DNA of 64,000 nt, taken from assembly GCA_026826555.1 (NCBI GenBank), contig JAKSZT010054324.1:9078438-9142437 (forward strand). Reading direction: 5' to 3'. The number at the start of each line of letters is the position of its first letter. Within the stretch, counting starts at the first letter, position 1. The position numbers and the translations under genes are program-made. The notes under the pieces were generated by a model. That model did no database searches. It had not been told where the DNA came from and saw nothing but the letters and a program-made list of their open reading frames with translations. Below, in pieces: positions 24,200-35,133 of the stretch. Origin of the DNA: Tolypeutes matacus. Lineage: Eukaryota; Chordata; Mammalia; Cingulata; Chlamyphoridae.

Positions 24200-24815
24200 A
24201 AAGATATCTCCAAGAAATACAAATGACACTATATCAACTGCAGGATGGCCCAAACCCAAAGGAAGGGTACTTGGAGCCCTCTGAGGAAGTCTATTCCTCA
24301 CTGCATCAGTACAGCCCTGGCTCTAAAAGAAGAGAGAAGAATGATTTCAGCAGTTAGACCCAAAGACTGTGCCAACCTAAATTTACCTCAGGGAGACCAT
24401 ACTCTCAATATGGGGGGCCTTTGTCCAGTAAAGATATCCTTTCCAACATTGTGGTATCTTTAGTTGCATACCTAAGGATGCTTTCATAAATGTCTAACCT
24501 TTCATCAGCTGAACAAAGGCAAACTCATTCACCTGCTAATAATAGGGGCAAGTGCATTTTTACTGTCTAGGGGTAATGGTGGCAGTAGCTGAGACAGCTC
24601 TGGACTGAGAGAGTCAACAGAGATATAGAAATATCAGGATCACCTGTGTCTTCTATTCAAAGGCCTCTTTCACTCAGAACACCTGTGACAGGTATCTAAA
24701 GACTCTGAAGAATTGTCCTGAAATTCATTCTCCAGTGAAGAGATCATCTTAGCTTGATTCATGAAAAGTTCTTTGTAGGGCTTTCACTTTAAGTTTTGAG
24801 TTTGTCATATATAAT
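24200..24815. other. No gene seen
   Basis: Unique-looking sequence. The 72-codon frame at 24245-24463 has no recognisable motif. Confidence 0.5.
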
Positions 24816-24819
24816 AATA

Positions 24820-25020
24820 ATGAGGATAATAACACTAGCTAACATTTCTGAGCACTTGCTAAATGTCAAGCTTAAATGTTTTACAAGTATTAACAAATGT
24901 AACCTTCCCAACAGCTCAATACATAGGTATTACTATTATCTCCCCTTTTTAGAGCAGAAAATGGAGGCTTAGGGAGGCAAACTAGCTTAACCATGGTCAC
25001 ACCTCTTGTTAGGATTGGAA
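24820..25020 (+). repeat. MIR3-type remnant
   Basis: Contains TAACACTAGCTAACATTTCT, GAGCACTTGCTAAATGTC, TTATCTCCCCTTTTTAGAGC and GGCTTAGGGAGGC. Confidence 0.65.
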
Positions 25021-25379
25021 GAGACAAAACAGATCTATTTAAAATATATAATGTTAATACAAGGAAGCAGTTATCTAATTCATAATTCTTGTTTCCAAAT
25101 AAAGTAATCTTTTAAACATGAACTGATAATAGATATTATTAACAGATCAATCTTTGTAGCTAACAGACTTGATTGTGCATTTTTAAACATAATTCCAGAT
25201 TTGTATTAAATGATCCATGTTTGTAGCTAATAGTGTTGATTATATGAAATTTTGCTCATGATGCTTAGCCTTGCCTTCCTCATAAACACACGTGTTTTCA
25301 AATTTTAAAGTATAAATAAAAGAAAAATGAGTCCATTTGTGGCTCTTGTTATTCTCCCTTTTGGATAGTAAAGGAAAAG

Positions 25380-25860
25380 ATGCCTTTAGATATTTGGATT
25401 GTCCTTCCAGCTTCTCAGAAATGGGAAGACTGGAGAAAGTGTTCCAGAGGGGGAGCCCACATCTGTCCTAGTTATTGGTGCTGTTTGTCAAAGATTTCAG
25501 CTCTTCCCTCATCTGGCACCTCTGGTGTTGGGTGGACCCATGTGACTATTTCTGGACAATCAATTGTAAGCAAAAGTCATGTCACTTCCAGACCAGACAT
25601 TAGTTAATTAGGGAAATACAAGACCTCCCAAAGCTGTATTGTTCTGTTTGTTGTTTTGTTTTTGTTTTTTAACTTATGGCTTGGTGAACAAAAATGATCA
25701 AGAGATGGCTGCTTCATCAACTAGGTTCCTAAGTGATGTCAATGAGCAGAGCTCCCTTGCAGACCACTGGTAGACATGTACCATGAGTGAGAATAAGCCT
25801 TTCTTTTTTAAGCCACTGAGAGTTGAGCTTGTTTGTCACCACAGCATAACCTAGTTTATA
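25380..25860 (+). repeat. MLT1-like LTR remnant
   Basis: The right half reads AGAATAAGCCTTTCTTTTTT, AAGCCACTGAGAGTTGAGC, TTGTTTGTCACCACAGCATA and ACCTAGTTTA. This is the typical right end of MLT1-class MaLR LTRs (a 'taagccactgag', 'tttgttac', 'cagcataacctag' pattern). The left half is harder to place. No retroviral internal sequence is seen. Confidence 0.5.
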
Positions 25861-26284
25861 CTATCTCCTACTGTTTACATTTGGGCTTCTGTGTGGCATC
25901 TTCACTGTCAAATCCAGAAAGATTCAAATGGCCACAAAGTAGTGTCCTTCACCTGGAAAATGTTTCTAATAATCCAATTTATCCACTTGGGTTAATGTTT
26001 CTCACTGGTTTCTCTCTTTACACTTCTGGTGTCAATGAAAACGTCCATTGGAGAAGAAATACCTGCTAGGGAAAAAAAAATTGTACACCCCTCCCCCACC
26101 CCAAATCATGTTAACTTGAAAATTACATAAGAATAGACGGTAGGGCCTATGGAGAGTAAATAGGATCTGTTTTTAATACTGTACCATCTTTCTGAAGCTT
26201 TTTCTTTATCTCTTCCTGAGAGTGGTTAGTTAAAATATTGTTTGTGCTGGTACCTCTGTTTGGTGACTCAGAATTTTAAAAGTA

Positions 26285-26530
26285 CTTTTGGTTAAAAGCA
26301 TGGGCTTTGGAGTCAGGCAGAAATAGGTTCAGGACCTGGCTCTGCCACTTCCAATCTATATGACCTGGGGCAGGTAAGACAGCATTTTTTTTCGTCTCTA
26401 AAATGGGGACATTAATAGTATCCATCCCACTGGGTCATCATGAGGTTTAAGGAATAAGTAAAGTGTTTATCAAAGTGCAAAACTGTGCTTAATGTATGCT
26501 AGGTATTAGAAATATTATTAATGCAAATCA
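26285..26530 (+). repeat. MIR SINE remnant
   Basis: Good MIR order: AAAGCATGGGCTTTGGAGTC, GACCTGGCTCTGCCACTTCC, ATATGACCTGGGGCAGGTAA, CTAAAATGGGGACATTAATA and GTAAAGTGTTTATCAAAGTG. Confidence 0.85.
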
Positions 26531-26849
26531 TTGTTATAGTCACCATGTAACAGATATGCAAGTACATGCATGTGTTTGTGTATCTAATCTATAGCACCTA
26601 TATCTGCAAGGCAAGAGAATGTGCAGGCTCTTTTGGAAGATGGGGAAAAAATTTCAACACACACATAAACTATAGAATATATGGTTCTTCTAGACAACTT
26701 TTTAATTAATTTCTGGAAAGGAATCAAGAAACAATCTGTAAAACAGTGGTTCACGGGGAGAAAACAGTCAACTGTGCCCATGCTGCTCACTATTTACAAC
26801 ATAAACCCAGCCATTCTTTATTTCCCTGCCTCTGACCCAAATACCAATA

Positions 26850-27145
26850 CCCACTGCTCCCCTACACTTGCTTACCACTGTGCTTTTGCTCATACTATTC
26901 TCTTATATTGGAATTCCCTCTTATCTGTCAGAATCCAATCTATCCCAGTAAAAATGCCATCTTTGTTATCCATTTCCTGACTCCACTAATAAAATATGCT
27001 CTCTTCCTCCATAATATCCCATAACCCATTACATACTATATTTTATTCTGCTTTCTACTGTAGTTGTCTGTATATTTTCTTCATCCTTTATATAACACAG
27101 TTAGAACGTATTATAGTCCCCCATCCCCTCATAATGTAGCAGACT
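26850..27145 (+). repeat. L2 3'-end remnant
   Basis: The blocks TGGAATTCCCTCTTATCTGT, CATCTTTGTTATCCATTTCC and CATAACCCATTACATACT resemble the L2 3' end. Confidence 0.55.
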
Positions 27146-27167
27146 GTCCAGCATTGAATAGCTGCTT

Positions 27168-27610
27168 TGGTGTTTTGGAGCTTTATGTACCCCAGAAAAA
27201 TATGTTCTAAACCTAATCCATTCCTGAGGTTGTGAACCCATTGTAAGTAGGACCTTTTGATGAGGTTACATCAGTTAAGGTGTGGCCCACTCAATCAGGA
27301 TGGGTCTTAATCTTATTCCTGGAGTCCTTTATAAAAGCAGGAGATTCAGACACAGAAAAAGAAAGCCAGAGGGAGCAGGCAGAAGGTGAACATCAATGGC
27401 ACCCTAAAGAGAAGGGAGAATTTCCATCTCTGCTTCAGCCCACCAGCTTCTCCTGGGAAATTAATCAAAAACTTTCATCGGGGTTCCCAGTTTGCAGCAT
27501 GCCCTAAGGAATTTGGACTTGCCCATCCCCACAGTTGTATGAGCTAATTCGAGAAAATGCAATATATCTCCTGTTGGTTCTGTTTCCCTAGAGAACTCTG
27601 ACTGATACAG
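27168..27610 (+). mobile_element. Solo LTR, MaLR-like, copy C
   Basis: Starts TGGTGTTTTGGAGCTTTATG and contains CCATTGTAAGTAGGACCTTT, GATGAGGTTACATCAGTTAA, GGTGTGGCCCACTCAATCAG and GGAGTCCTTTATAAAAGCAG. The right end, GGTTCTGTTTCCCTAGAGAA to CTGACTGATAC, differs from the AATAAATTCCCATTG end of copies A and D, so this is a distinct subfamily or a recombinant. Confidence 0.7.
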
Positions 27611-28079
27611 ATGCCATAAAGAAAATAAAGATTTTCATTAAATCAAATCCTCAAATATGGAATTTAAGCCTGGAAGAGTATCTTCTAAGAATAATCCCTT
27701 TTATCACTGTAGATTTCTGTTTGTCAGCATGTTGACCAACTGCACACAAGCCCATGAATGATCTACACATTTGCCTGGCCCTCAGTAGAAAACTGGTGGA
27801 GTCAATCTTTCTCAGAAAACAAAGTTGTTTTTTTAAATCATCTTTTATTAAAGGCTACTTGGCAGCAACAGGGCAAGGCAAGCAGAACTCCTGTCACATG
27901 TCTTGGCTGAATATCTCCTGAGCTAATGGCTATTTTTTAAAAACATTTAAACTAATCTTTCCTCCAGATCTCAGGTACAAAAATAGCACGTTTCAAAAGC
28001 CCCATGGATGAAACAATCTTTGTGATCCCTGAATTTCAATAAGCTAAAAAGACTGTACTAATCCAAGCCTTGGGTTAGA

Positions 28080-28330
28080 AGTCAGGCAGCAGAGCAGAAA
28101 GAGCACGGACTTTCATGTAGGACAGGCCTGGATTCGATTTTCACCTCCATCATTTGTTAATTATATAATCCTGAACAAGCGTTTTTAGCCTTTCAGGGCC
28201 TCCATTTCCTCATTGGAGAAGTAAAGATAAGAATAACTCTTTTTAATAATGATTCAATGAATTACTATGAAAAGAAGTAGCTGGCACTAAGTAGGATCAT
28301 ATCAGTTGCAGATATTATTACCAGGATACC
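28080..28330 (+). repeat. MIR SINE remnant
   Basis: Contains AGAAAGAGCACGGACTTTCA, AGGCCTGGATTCGATTTTCA, CCTCCATTTCCTCATTGG and TAGCTGGCACTAAGTAGGA in MIR order. Confidence 0.75.
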
Positions 28331-28374
28331 ACCTGTTGAGCACCTCCTGTGTGCCTTGTGTGTTATAAATTTGT

Positions 28375-28800
28375 AGACAAATAGCACAGTGACTAAGAAC
28401 ATATTCTGGCATCAAACTGCTGGGGTTCATTTTCTAACCCTATGACATAGTAGTTGTGTGATCTTGGGAAAGCTACTTAACTAGGCTCCCTAAGTCTGGT
28501 TTCTTCATTTGTAAAATAAAAATGATAATAGTACCTACCTCATAGGATTGTTGTAAGAATTAAATGAGACAGTGGATATAAATGGTTCAGCACTAGCACA
28601 CAGCATGTGCACAACAAATTTTAGCTAACATTATGTTTATTATTTCCATTTTACAGATTAGGACACTGCACCTAAAAAAGGATCAGTAACTTACCCAAGG
28701 TCACACAATTTCTCATTGATTAACCTTTGATTCAAATCCAGACCTGCCTGATTTCAAAGCCTATGCTTTTTCACTCCACCAATAGTCATTTTTGTAGTAG
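28375..28800 (+). repeat. MIR followed by a MIR3-type remnant
   Basis: 28375-28620 is a clear MIR (TTGTGTGATCTTGGGAAAGC, TCTTCATTTGTAAAATAAAA, TACCTACCTCATAGGATTGT, TTAAATGAGACAGTGG). 28625-28800 is the other ancient type (TTATTTCCATTTTACAGATT, AAGGTCACACAATTTCTC, TTCAAATCCAGACCTGCCTG). They lie head to tail. Confidence 0.8.
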
Positions 28801-28950
28801 CTAAAAATCCTTATTTTCTCCTTTGGTGGCTATGACAATTAGCTAATGACAGCCTACAAGACATTAGGAAGGGCCTAAGGAATGAAAAGCAGCAATTAGG
28901 TCTAAAATGTCTCTTCTCTGCATTCTCCATATTAGTATAAATTTCCATTA

Positions 28951-29318
28951 GGGGAAGTGGATGTGGCTCAAGTGATTGGGCTTCTGCCTACCACCTGGGA
29001 GGTCCTGGGTTCAGTTCCCGGTGCCTCCTGGAGAAGGCGAGCTGGCGTGACGGGCAGGCACAGTGAGCTGCCACAACAAGATAATGCAGCAAAGAGACAC
29101 AAGGAGGAAAGACAATGAGAGACACAACAAACCAGGGAGCTGAGGTGGCTCAAGCCATTGAGTGCCTCTCTCCCACATGGGAGGTCCCAGGTTCAATTCC
29201 TGGTGCCTCCTAAAGAGAAGATGAGCAGACACAGAAAGCACACAGCAAATGGACACAGAGAGCAGACAGCAACCTCAAACAATAGAGAGTCTGGAGGAAA
29301 TAAATAAATTTTGAAAAT
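28951..29318 (+). repeat. Dimeric tRNA-Ala-derived SINE
   Basis: The first head is GGATGTGGCTCAAGTGATTG with B box GGTTCAGTTCCC. It is followed by a body of ACAAGATAATGCAGC and AGAGACACAA-type repeats, then a second head GAGGTGGCTCAAGCCATTGA with B box GGTTCAATTCCT, then GATGAGCAGACACAG and an AAATAAATAAATT tail. No clean TSD was found. It belongs to the same group as 33542-33856, 44108-44469, 56712-57027 and 63372-63985. Confidence 0.88.
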
Positions 29319-29597
29319 TCTTAAAAAACAAAACCCAAAAACTTTTTTAAAAAATTATGTAATGAAAAAAAAATAATAATAATAAAAATAAACAAAAAAA
29401 TATGTAATGGGGAAGATTTTGAATGTACTTGCTTCAAACATCAGCACATGCTTGTTTTCTCTTACACTGGGGAGAAGACTGGTAGAAAGAAGTCATCTAG
29501 AAGATAGAGCTGGCTAAGGGTTAGAGGAAGACAGGAGAGGGAGAGAGTAAAACAGGTCACCAATGGTAAATACAGTGTCAAAATTTTATGAACTAGT

Positions 29598-29671
29598 GGA
29601 GCAGGTGTAGCTCAGTGGTTGAGCATTTGTTTTGCATGGACGAATTCCCAGGTTCAATCCCCAGTACCTCA
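29598..29671 (+). pseudogene. tRNA-Ala(UGC)-like pseudogene or monomeric SINE head
   Basis: A 74-bp stretch that aligns end to end with mammalian tRNA-Ala. It has a perfect A box TAGCTCAGTGG, paired D-arm halves GCTC/GAGC, an anticodon loop TTTGCAT with anticodon TGC, a B box GGTTCAATCCC and a terminal ACCTCA. The acceptor stem pairs at only five of seven positions and the T stem has two mismatches, so it is unlikely to be a working tRNA. It is closer to a true tRNA than any other SINE head here and lacks the TTCCCACATGGGAGG anticodon-arm sequence usual in the others. No clear TSD or poly(A) was found. Confidence 0.75.
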
Positions 29672-30096
29672 TATATTTATATACACTAAATGGAATTTTC
29701 ATAGGCCAAATGATTAACAAGAATTATTTGCCAAGCTGCTATGCACAATATGCTGTAAAAATGGCTGGGCTCATGACAAAAATGTTAAGCTTTATGATTC
29801 CTTTATAACTGTCTGTCTTCCACTCTGTTGTCTCACAATTGACTTCCAAAACTAATCACTCTTTTGTGATCCATGGCAATTCAGCAACATAGATTCTCAA
29901 AATCTTATAAAGTCCAGGTCTTTATAGATATTTACAGATAGACAAATAGCCTATGTGATTAAGAGCATGTGTTCTGTTTAAGTTCATTTTCCAGATCCAC
30001 CACATTACCTGTGTGATCACCAAACCGGTGGCTTTGTGTTGAAATTCCTACTTCCTGTACTTTCAGACCCAAATATTTAGAGCTAGATAACTTTTT

Positions 30097-30427
30097 TAAA
30101 TAAAAATTTATTGAAGTATATCATTCATACATGAGCATGCATAAACAATAAGTGTATAGTAAAAGATGTGAACTTACAAAACAAACATGCATATCATTAC
30201 ACGGGGCTCCCATCCATCAACCCATCACCTACACCTTGCATTGTTGTGAAACATTTGTAACAAATTGTGAAGAAACATCATCAAGTATTACTACTAACTA
30301 TAGTCCATATCTTACATTTGGGGCATTTTCCCCCAACCCATCCAATTATTAACACCCTATATTGGTATTATATATTTGTTATAGCTGATGAAAGAACATT
30401 CTCATATTTGTTAACCACAGTTCATGG
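30097..30427 (-). mobile_element. 5'-truncated L1 3' end with target-site duplication
   Basis: On the minus strand the sequence runs through an L1 3' UTR: GATATGGACTATAGTTAGTA, ATTTGTTACAAATGTTTCAC, TTTGTTTTGTAAGTTCACAT, AATGATATACTTCAATAAAT and a short A-rich tail. A perfect 16-bp TSD, AGCTAGATAACTTTTT, flanks it at 30081-30096 and 30428-30443. A copy of the same 3' end, about 80 per cent alike by eye, is at 32955-33175 on the plus strand. It is non-coding. Confidence 0.88.
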
Positions 30428-30569
30428 AGCTAGATAACTTTTTGAGAATGCAAGGTGATGACTACTGCAAATGCATGGTGGAAGACTACATAAATATAAA
30501 TAATCAACCTAAACTTCCTTTGTCTCTAACATTTTCTCACCACACCAAAAAGTTCAGTAGCCTCCTTTT

Positions 30570-30757
30570 TTTTTTTTTTTTTTTTTTAAAGATTTTATTT
30601 ATTTATTCATTTATCGCCCCCTTGCTGCTCGCGCTCGCTGGGTCAGCCAACCACGCCACGCGGGTGGGCCCGCCCTCACCAGGAGGCCCCGGGAACCGAA
30701 CCCGGGGCCTCCCATATGGCAAACGGGAGCCCCACTGATTGAGCCACAGCCGCTTCC
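30570..30757 (-). repeat. GC-rich DAS-type SINE
   Basis: On the minus strand: head AGCGGCTGTGGCTCAATCAG, B box GGTTCGGTTCCC, body CCTCCTGGTGAGGGCGGGC, then GCTGACCCAGCGAGCGCGAG and a tail (AAAT)n AATCTTT plus A run. A perfect 15-bp TSD, CAGTAGCCTCCTTTT, lies at 30555-30569 and 30758-30772. The well-kept TSD and CpGs suggest a young insertion. Confidence 0.95.
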
Positions 30758-30779
30758 CAGTAGCCTCCTTTTCTTAATG

Positions 30780-31860
30780 GTTGTACTGGGTCAACCACAC
30801 TCGGGAAAGTATTGGTTTCTTTAAGTATGACCCAGAACCATCAAAATAAAAGAACAGAATAAGGAAAAACTATTTCTTGGAGTGTTGTGTCTATAGACTT
30901 AGATCATGCAAGCACCTGGGAGGGGTAAACCCCCAAAAGATTAGTCATTCCATTTTGTGCTGCTGAGCTCGATTCAGGTTGACAAAGCATTTTCTAACAA
31001 AGGAGATGGGAGAATGGCAGCATTCACTTGCTCTGGACTGAATAAACAAATGTGGGGTTTGTGGGCTGACTAATGTCCTGGGATAAACCAGGCAGCCAGC
31101 CAAATTCTAGGAGTTTTGATGAAAAGACACCAAGCCCACACTTTTCTTCATGGAAAGTGCTCCGTGGGAGTATTGATATCCACAAGGGCAGCCTGGGCCT
31201 TCAGCTTGCCTGAAAGATCCACCGTATTCAGCCCTAGAGAATTCTCAATGCTTCTGTAATTGAAAACCTAGAGCAAGTGATAGAAGCTGAATTCCTTTTG
31301 GGAACGTATTAATATGCCATTCATCTCCTTTTAGAAACTTGTCATCACTGTCTGTTTTTAAATCCTACATTCTCCTGAAAATATAAATAGGCCACTAAAA
31401 TGTGACTCTGTTTCTATCTTTCCACTCATTCAATAAACACTTATTGAGTGCCTATTAGACTCCTGGCTCTGTGTAAGATTCTGTGGATAAAATAGTGACT
31501 GAGTCAGACACAACCCACACCCTCAAGAACACCCAAGCTGGACTTAACTTCAAGGGATGGGAAAAGATAATAAAATGCTTATAATTTCATTTCATGGCTG
31601 GGAACAACAATTGAAACTTTTAGTGGGAAAGGCAATAAGTCCTTAAATTAAGGTCACAATATATTTGTAGGGAAGTCAAAAATAAGAGGTTTTCCTTTAG
31701 CTGGCTACCATTGTCTCCACCATGCTGTGAGACCAAAGTCAACATTCAACACCACATTGAAGCAATTTTATTACAAACTACAGCTAGTTAAATGTCAAGG
31801 TTTACGTTTCACAACACCTTAACTAACTCAAGAAAAACTTCCCAGTAACAGCTGATGGAA
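30780..31860. other. No gene; unique sequence
   Basis: Unique sequence without a recognised gene. A small scrap at 31425-31520 (CATTCAATAAACACTTATTG, TAAAATAGTGACTGAGTCAG) resembles the end of an L2-type element. Confidence 0.5.
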
Positions 31861-31867
31861 TCTTTTT

Positions 31868-32440
31868 GTTTTTCATTAGAGAAGTTGTAGGTTTACAGAA
31901 AAACCTTGAATAAAAATAGAGTTCCCATATTACCCATTAACAGCTTGCATTATTGTGGCACATTTGTTACAGATCAATGAAAGAATGTTATTATAATTGT
32001 ACTATTAACTATAGTCCCTGGTTTACAATAGGGCTGTATAATCCACTGGATTTTTTTTAATTATTTTATTCTCGTAAGATATATACAACCTAAACTTTCC
32101 TTTTTTAACCACATTCACAGATATAATTCAGTGCTTTACTTTCCCAATGTTGTGCTACCATCACCACCACCCATTACCAAAACTTTTCCATCATCCAGAT
32201 AGAAACTTTGTACAATTTAAGCATTGATTTCCCATTCTCTACCCCAACCCCACCCCTGGTAACCTGTATTCTAGTTTCTGGCTTTATGAATTTGCAATCT
32301 TCTTTTAAATCTATAAGGCTATCTTTTCTACCCAGATCAGAAACATATATGGTATATGCAGCTAAAAATAAATCCCTGGAATGTTTGAATATAAAAATAA
32401 TATAATCATGCAAATATTCTCTCTGTCTGATTTTGTGGTA
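31868..32440 (-). repeat. Old L1 3' end
   Basis: On the minus strand: GGTTACCAGGGGTGGGGTTG, TTTGGTAATGGGTGGTGGTG, CCAGGGACTATAGTTAATAG, TGATCTGTAACAAATGTGCC and TAATGGGTAATATGGGAACT. It is a different, older L1 3' UTR subfamily from 30097-30427, though the two share the ACTATAGTTA motif. No TSD is evident. Confidence 0.75.
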
Positions 32441-32625
32441 ACAGGGTAGGCTAAACATTCACTATATTAGAAACCATGTATGTGTCCCCAGACCTAGTTT
32501 TTCTCCCTAAGTCTAGTTTTTAGAATGCTGGTGACAAATAAGCCTGATTTATTATATGACCATCCTGTATGGGAAAAGACTGTAACTTTGGGTATCTTTG
32601 GGCAACCTTAAGAGATATAGCAGGG

Positions 32626-32950
32626 GGACAGATGTGGCTCGGGTGGTTGGGCATCCATCTCCCTTATGGAGGGACCTGGGTTTGATCCCTGGGACCTCCC
32701 AGTAAAAAGAAAAAAAGAAAAAAAATAGAATGTGCGTGGGCCACCAGGCCCCAGATGCCTCTCTCCCACATCGGAGGTTACAAGGATTGAATCCCAGTGA
32801 AGACGGGAGAAGAAGGATGATAAGAGAGGGCAGGAAACAGACACAGAGAGTTGCCCAGAGAGTGGACACAGAAACAGCAAAAACAGAGGGGGTGGCGGTG
32901 GTAAAAATGGATAAAAGTAAATTAATAAATCCTTTTAAAAAATGTATAGG
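32626..32950 (+). repeat. Dimeric DAS-type SINE
   Basis: The first head is CAGATGTGGCTCGGGTGGTT with B box GGTTTGATCCC, followed by ACCTCCCAGT and an A-rich linker. A spacer GCGTGGGCCACCAGGCCCC precedes a second head remnant with CTCCCACATCGGAGG and GATTGAATCCCAGTGAAGA. The tail region is GGAAACAGACACAGAGAG to TAAATTAATAAATCC. It has the same two-headed plan as the SINE inside the ARPC3 pseudogene. Its right end abuts an L1 3' end, and the TSD is unclear. Confidence 0.88.
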
Positions 32951-32954
32951 GGAG

Positions 32955-33175
32955 GAAGATACGGACTATAGTTATTAGTAATACTTTGACGATGCTCTTT
33001 CATGATTTGTTAACAGATGTTTCACAACAATGCAGGGTGTTTGTGGGGGGGTGATGTGTGGGAGCCCTGCATGATGTTATGCGTGTTTGTTTCATAAGTT
33101 CATGATATTTACTGAACACTTATAGTTTATGTTCATGTATGAATGATATACTTCAATAAATTGTGTAAAAAGATA
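32955..33175 (+). repeat. L1 3' end fragment
   Basis: Contains GATACGGACTATAGTTATTA, GTTTCACAACAATGCAGGGT, GGGAGCCCTGCATGATG, AATGATATACTTCAATAAAT and a (AATA)n-like tail. It is the plus-strand counterpart of 30097-30427. Confidence 0.8.
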
Positions 33176-33541
33176 ATAATAATAATATAATCTAGATGGA
33201 GGAAGTTCACTGTAGCAACTAACTCCAAAGTTGCATTTTATAGATCTCCACTAGCAAATAAACAAAAATTCTCCACCCTTCCTTGAAATTCAGGGTCTCT
33301 TTAAGTCGTATTTAGCTAGATGGAGCGTTCATATTTCTAATCCTCATAACTTACTAACCTTCCAGAGTACCAGTAGGAGGCTGCCAAATGGCAAACTTAA
33401 AGAATTAGTTTTAAGAAGCATTTTATACACCCGGTTTTAGAAGGAAATTTGGGTAGATTAACAGAGATTGTAAGCAAGCTTTTTCACAAAAACCTGTAAA
33501 TGTAAAATCTGGGATTTATAAATTCATCAAAAGTCTAAGAT

Positions 33542-33856
33542 TCTTTGTTTCTTTTCTTTAATAATGTATTTACTTTATTTTTCTTTATTTATCCTCCCCT
33601 CCCCCAGATGGTCTGCCCATCTGTCTGCTCATTGTTTGCTTGCCTCCTCCAGGAGGCACCAGGAACCGAACCCAGGACCAACGGCCTGAGCCACCATCCA
33701 CTCCCCACAGGCTGTGGCATCTGCTAGCTTGTAGCATCTGCTCGTTATGGCGGGTATGGCATCTGCTCATCATCTTTAGGAGGCACTGGGACCCAAACCC
33801 GGGACCTCCCATGTGGTAGGTAGGCACCCAACTGGCTGAGTCACATCCACTTTCCC
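33542..33856 (-). repeat. Dimeric DAS-type SINE
   Basis: On the minus strand: a head AGTGGATGTGACTCAGCCAG with B box GGTTTGGGTCCC, short GATGAGCAGATGCCAT units, and a second head with GGTTCGGTTCCTGGTGCCT, then GAGGAGGCAAGCAAACAATG and an AAATAAAG tail. An 11-bp TSD, AAGTCTAAGAT, lies at 33531-33541 and 33857-33867. Several GCAGATGC-type units between the heads look internally duplicated. Confidence 0.9.
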
Positions 33857-33869
33857 AAGTCTAAGATAC

Positions 33870-35091
33870 TTACGTTAATCTTCTAAAACTCTTTAGGAAT
33901 AAAGGTATTAAAAAAGCAATTTGGGGGAAAGTAGCATAACTCCTACTTAATTAGTACAAAGAAAGGAGAGTTAAAAGAGAATATAGTCAAGTTGGAGAAG
34001 AGCTACTTCAGGTTTTAAAAAACAAGGAAAGAAAGCCTGAGATCTAGGTTGGATGACAAGCAGGTAACAGAAGCCACTCACAATAAGTCACTGGCTTCTG
34101 AGCACACACCTTACAAGAACAAGAGAAGTGCACAGCCCACAAACCAGAGGAAGGCCAGCACAGGAAGTGGAGAGGAAAATATAGTAGTGCTATGGCCTTT
34201 GAAACAGGATAAAGCCAGTCCATATGAGGTTCAGGAAAACCAAGTAGGCAATTCTAGCAGCAAAGTGTTTCCTTGTGTCATTAACTCAGGGCCACATCCT
34301 GATTTTGAACACCATGGAACCTCGATGGAAAAGCTGAGAAAATGGGGGCCATATTTTAGAACCCCTCTCTGCTGTTTGCCTATCAGAGATGATCAGAACC
34401 CTCCTTGTACACTTTGCAGATCATGCACTGGCTCTGACTGAGGAGAACAATTTGACTTGACAGTATGATTTCCCAGCAAAATTAGACAAGTAGCTTGACT
34501 TAACAAGTAGCGCAAAGTAGCAAAAAGAGCTTCCCTAGATAGTGCCAGAGAATGAGGTGCCAAAAGCCTGAGGTGGTTATTAGAAAATGGTTACCGCCTC
34601 TGATTGTCTGACTACAGGTTCTGCATCACTAGCAAACTGCTTCAGCAGAATCCAGCGAGAGCTATCACTGCTCTCTTGGGAAGCAGTCATGGCGAGCTTT
34701 TGCTAACATTCCTGCTATTTGCAAAGTGGCTAGACAGGGCAGTGACAGCAATTCCTGTTGTCAATCAAGGAGAAATTGCGGAATGGGATTCTATTAAATT
34801 TTCACTGAATTTCGGCATACTATTTCTAAGTATTCCTCTGCTTGATTACTTTTCAGCTGGGACTTCTTTGGGCAGGCAAGTTTTAGTGCATTCCACTTCC
34901 ACAGCAATCAGAACAAAACAGTGGAGGGAAAACTGGAAAGGGGTCAGGACCAACTCTACCTTTGGCCCAGCCAGGTTGCTTTTCTCTGTTCCATTTTCCT
35001 TTCATCCTAAAATGAGATAATACAAAACCTACCTCACAGGTTAATAGGGAAGGTCATAGGAGAGAACAGATGAGCAAAACACTATAGAAGG

Positions 35092-35133
<42 letters not shown>

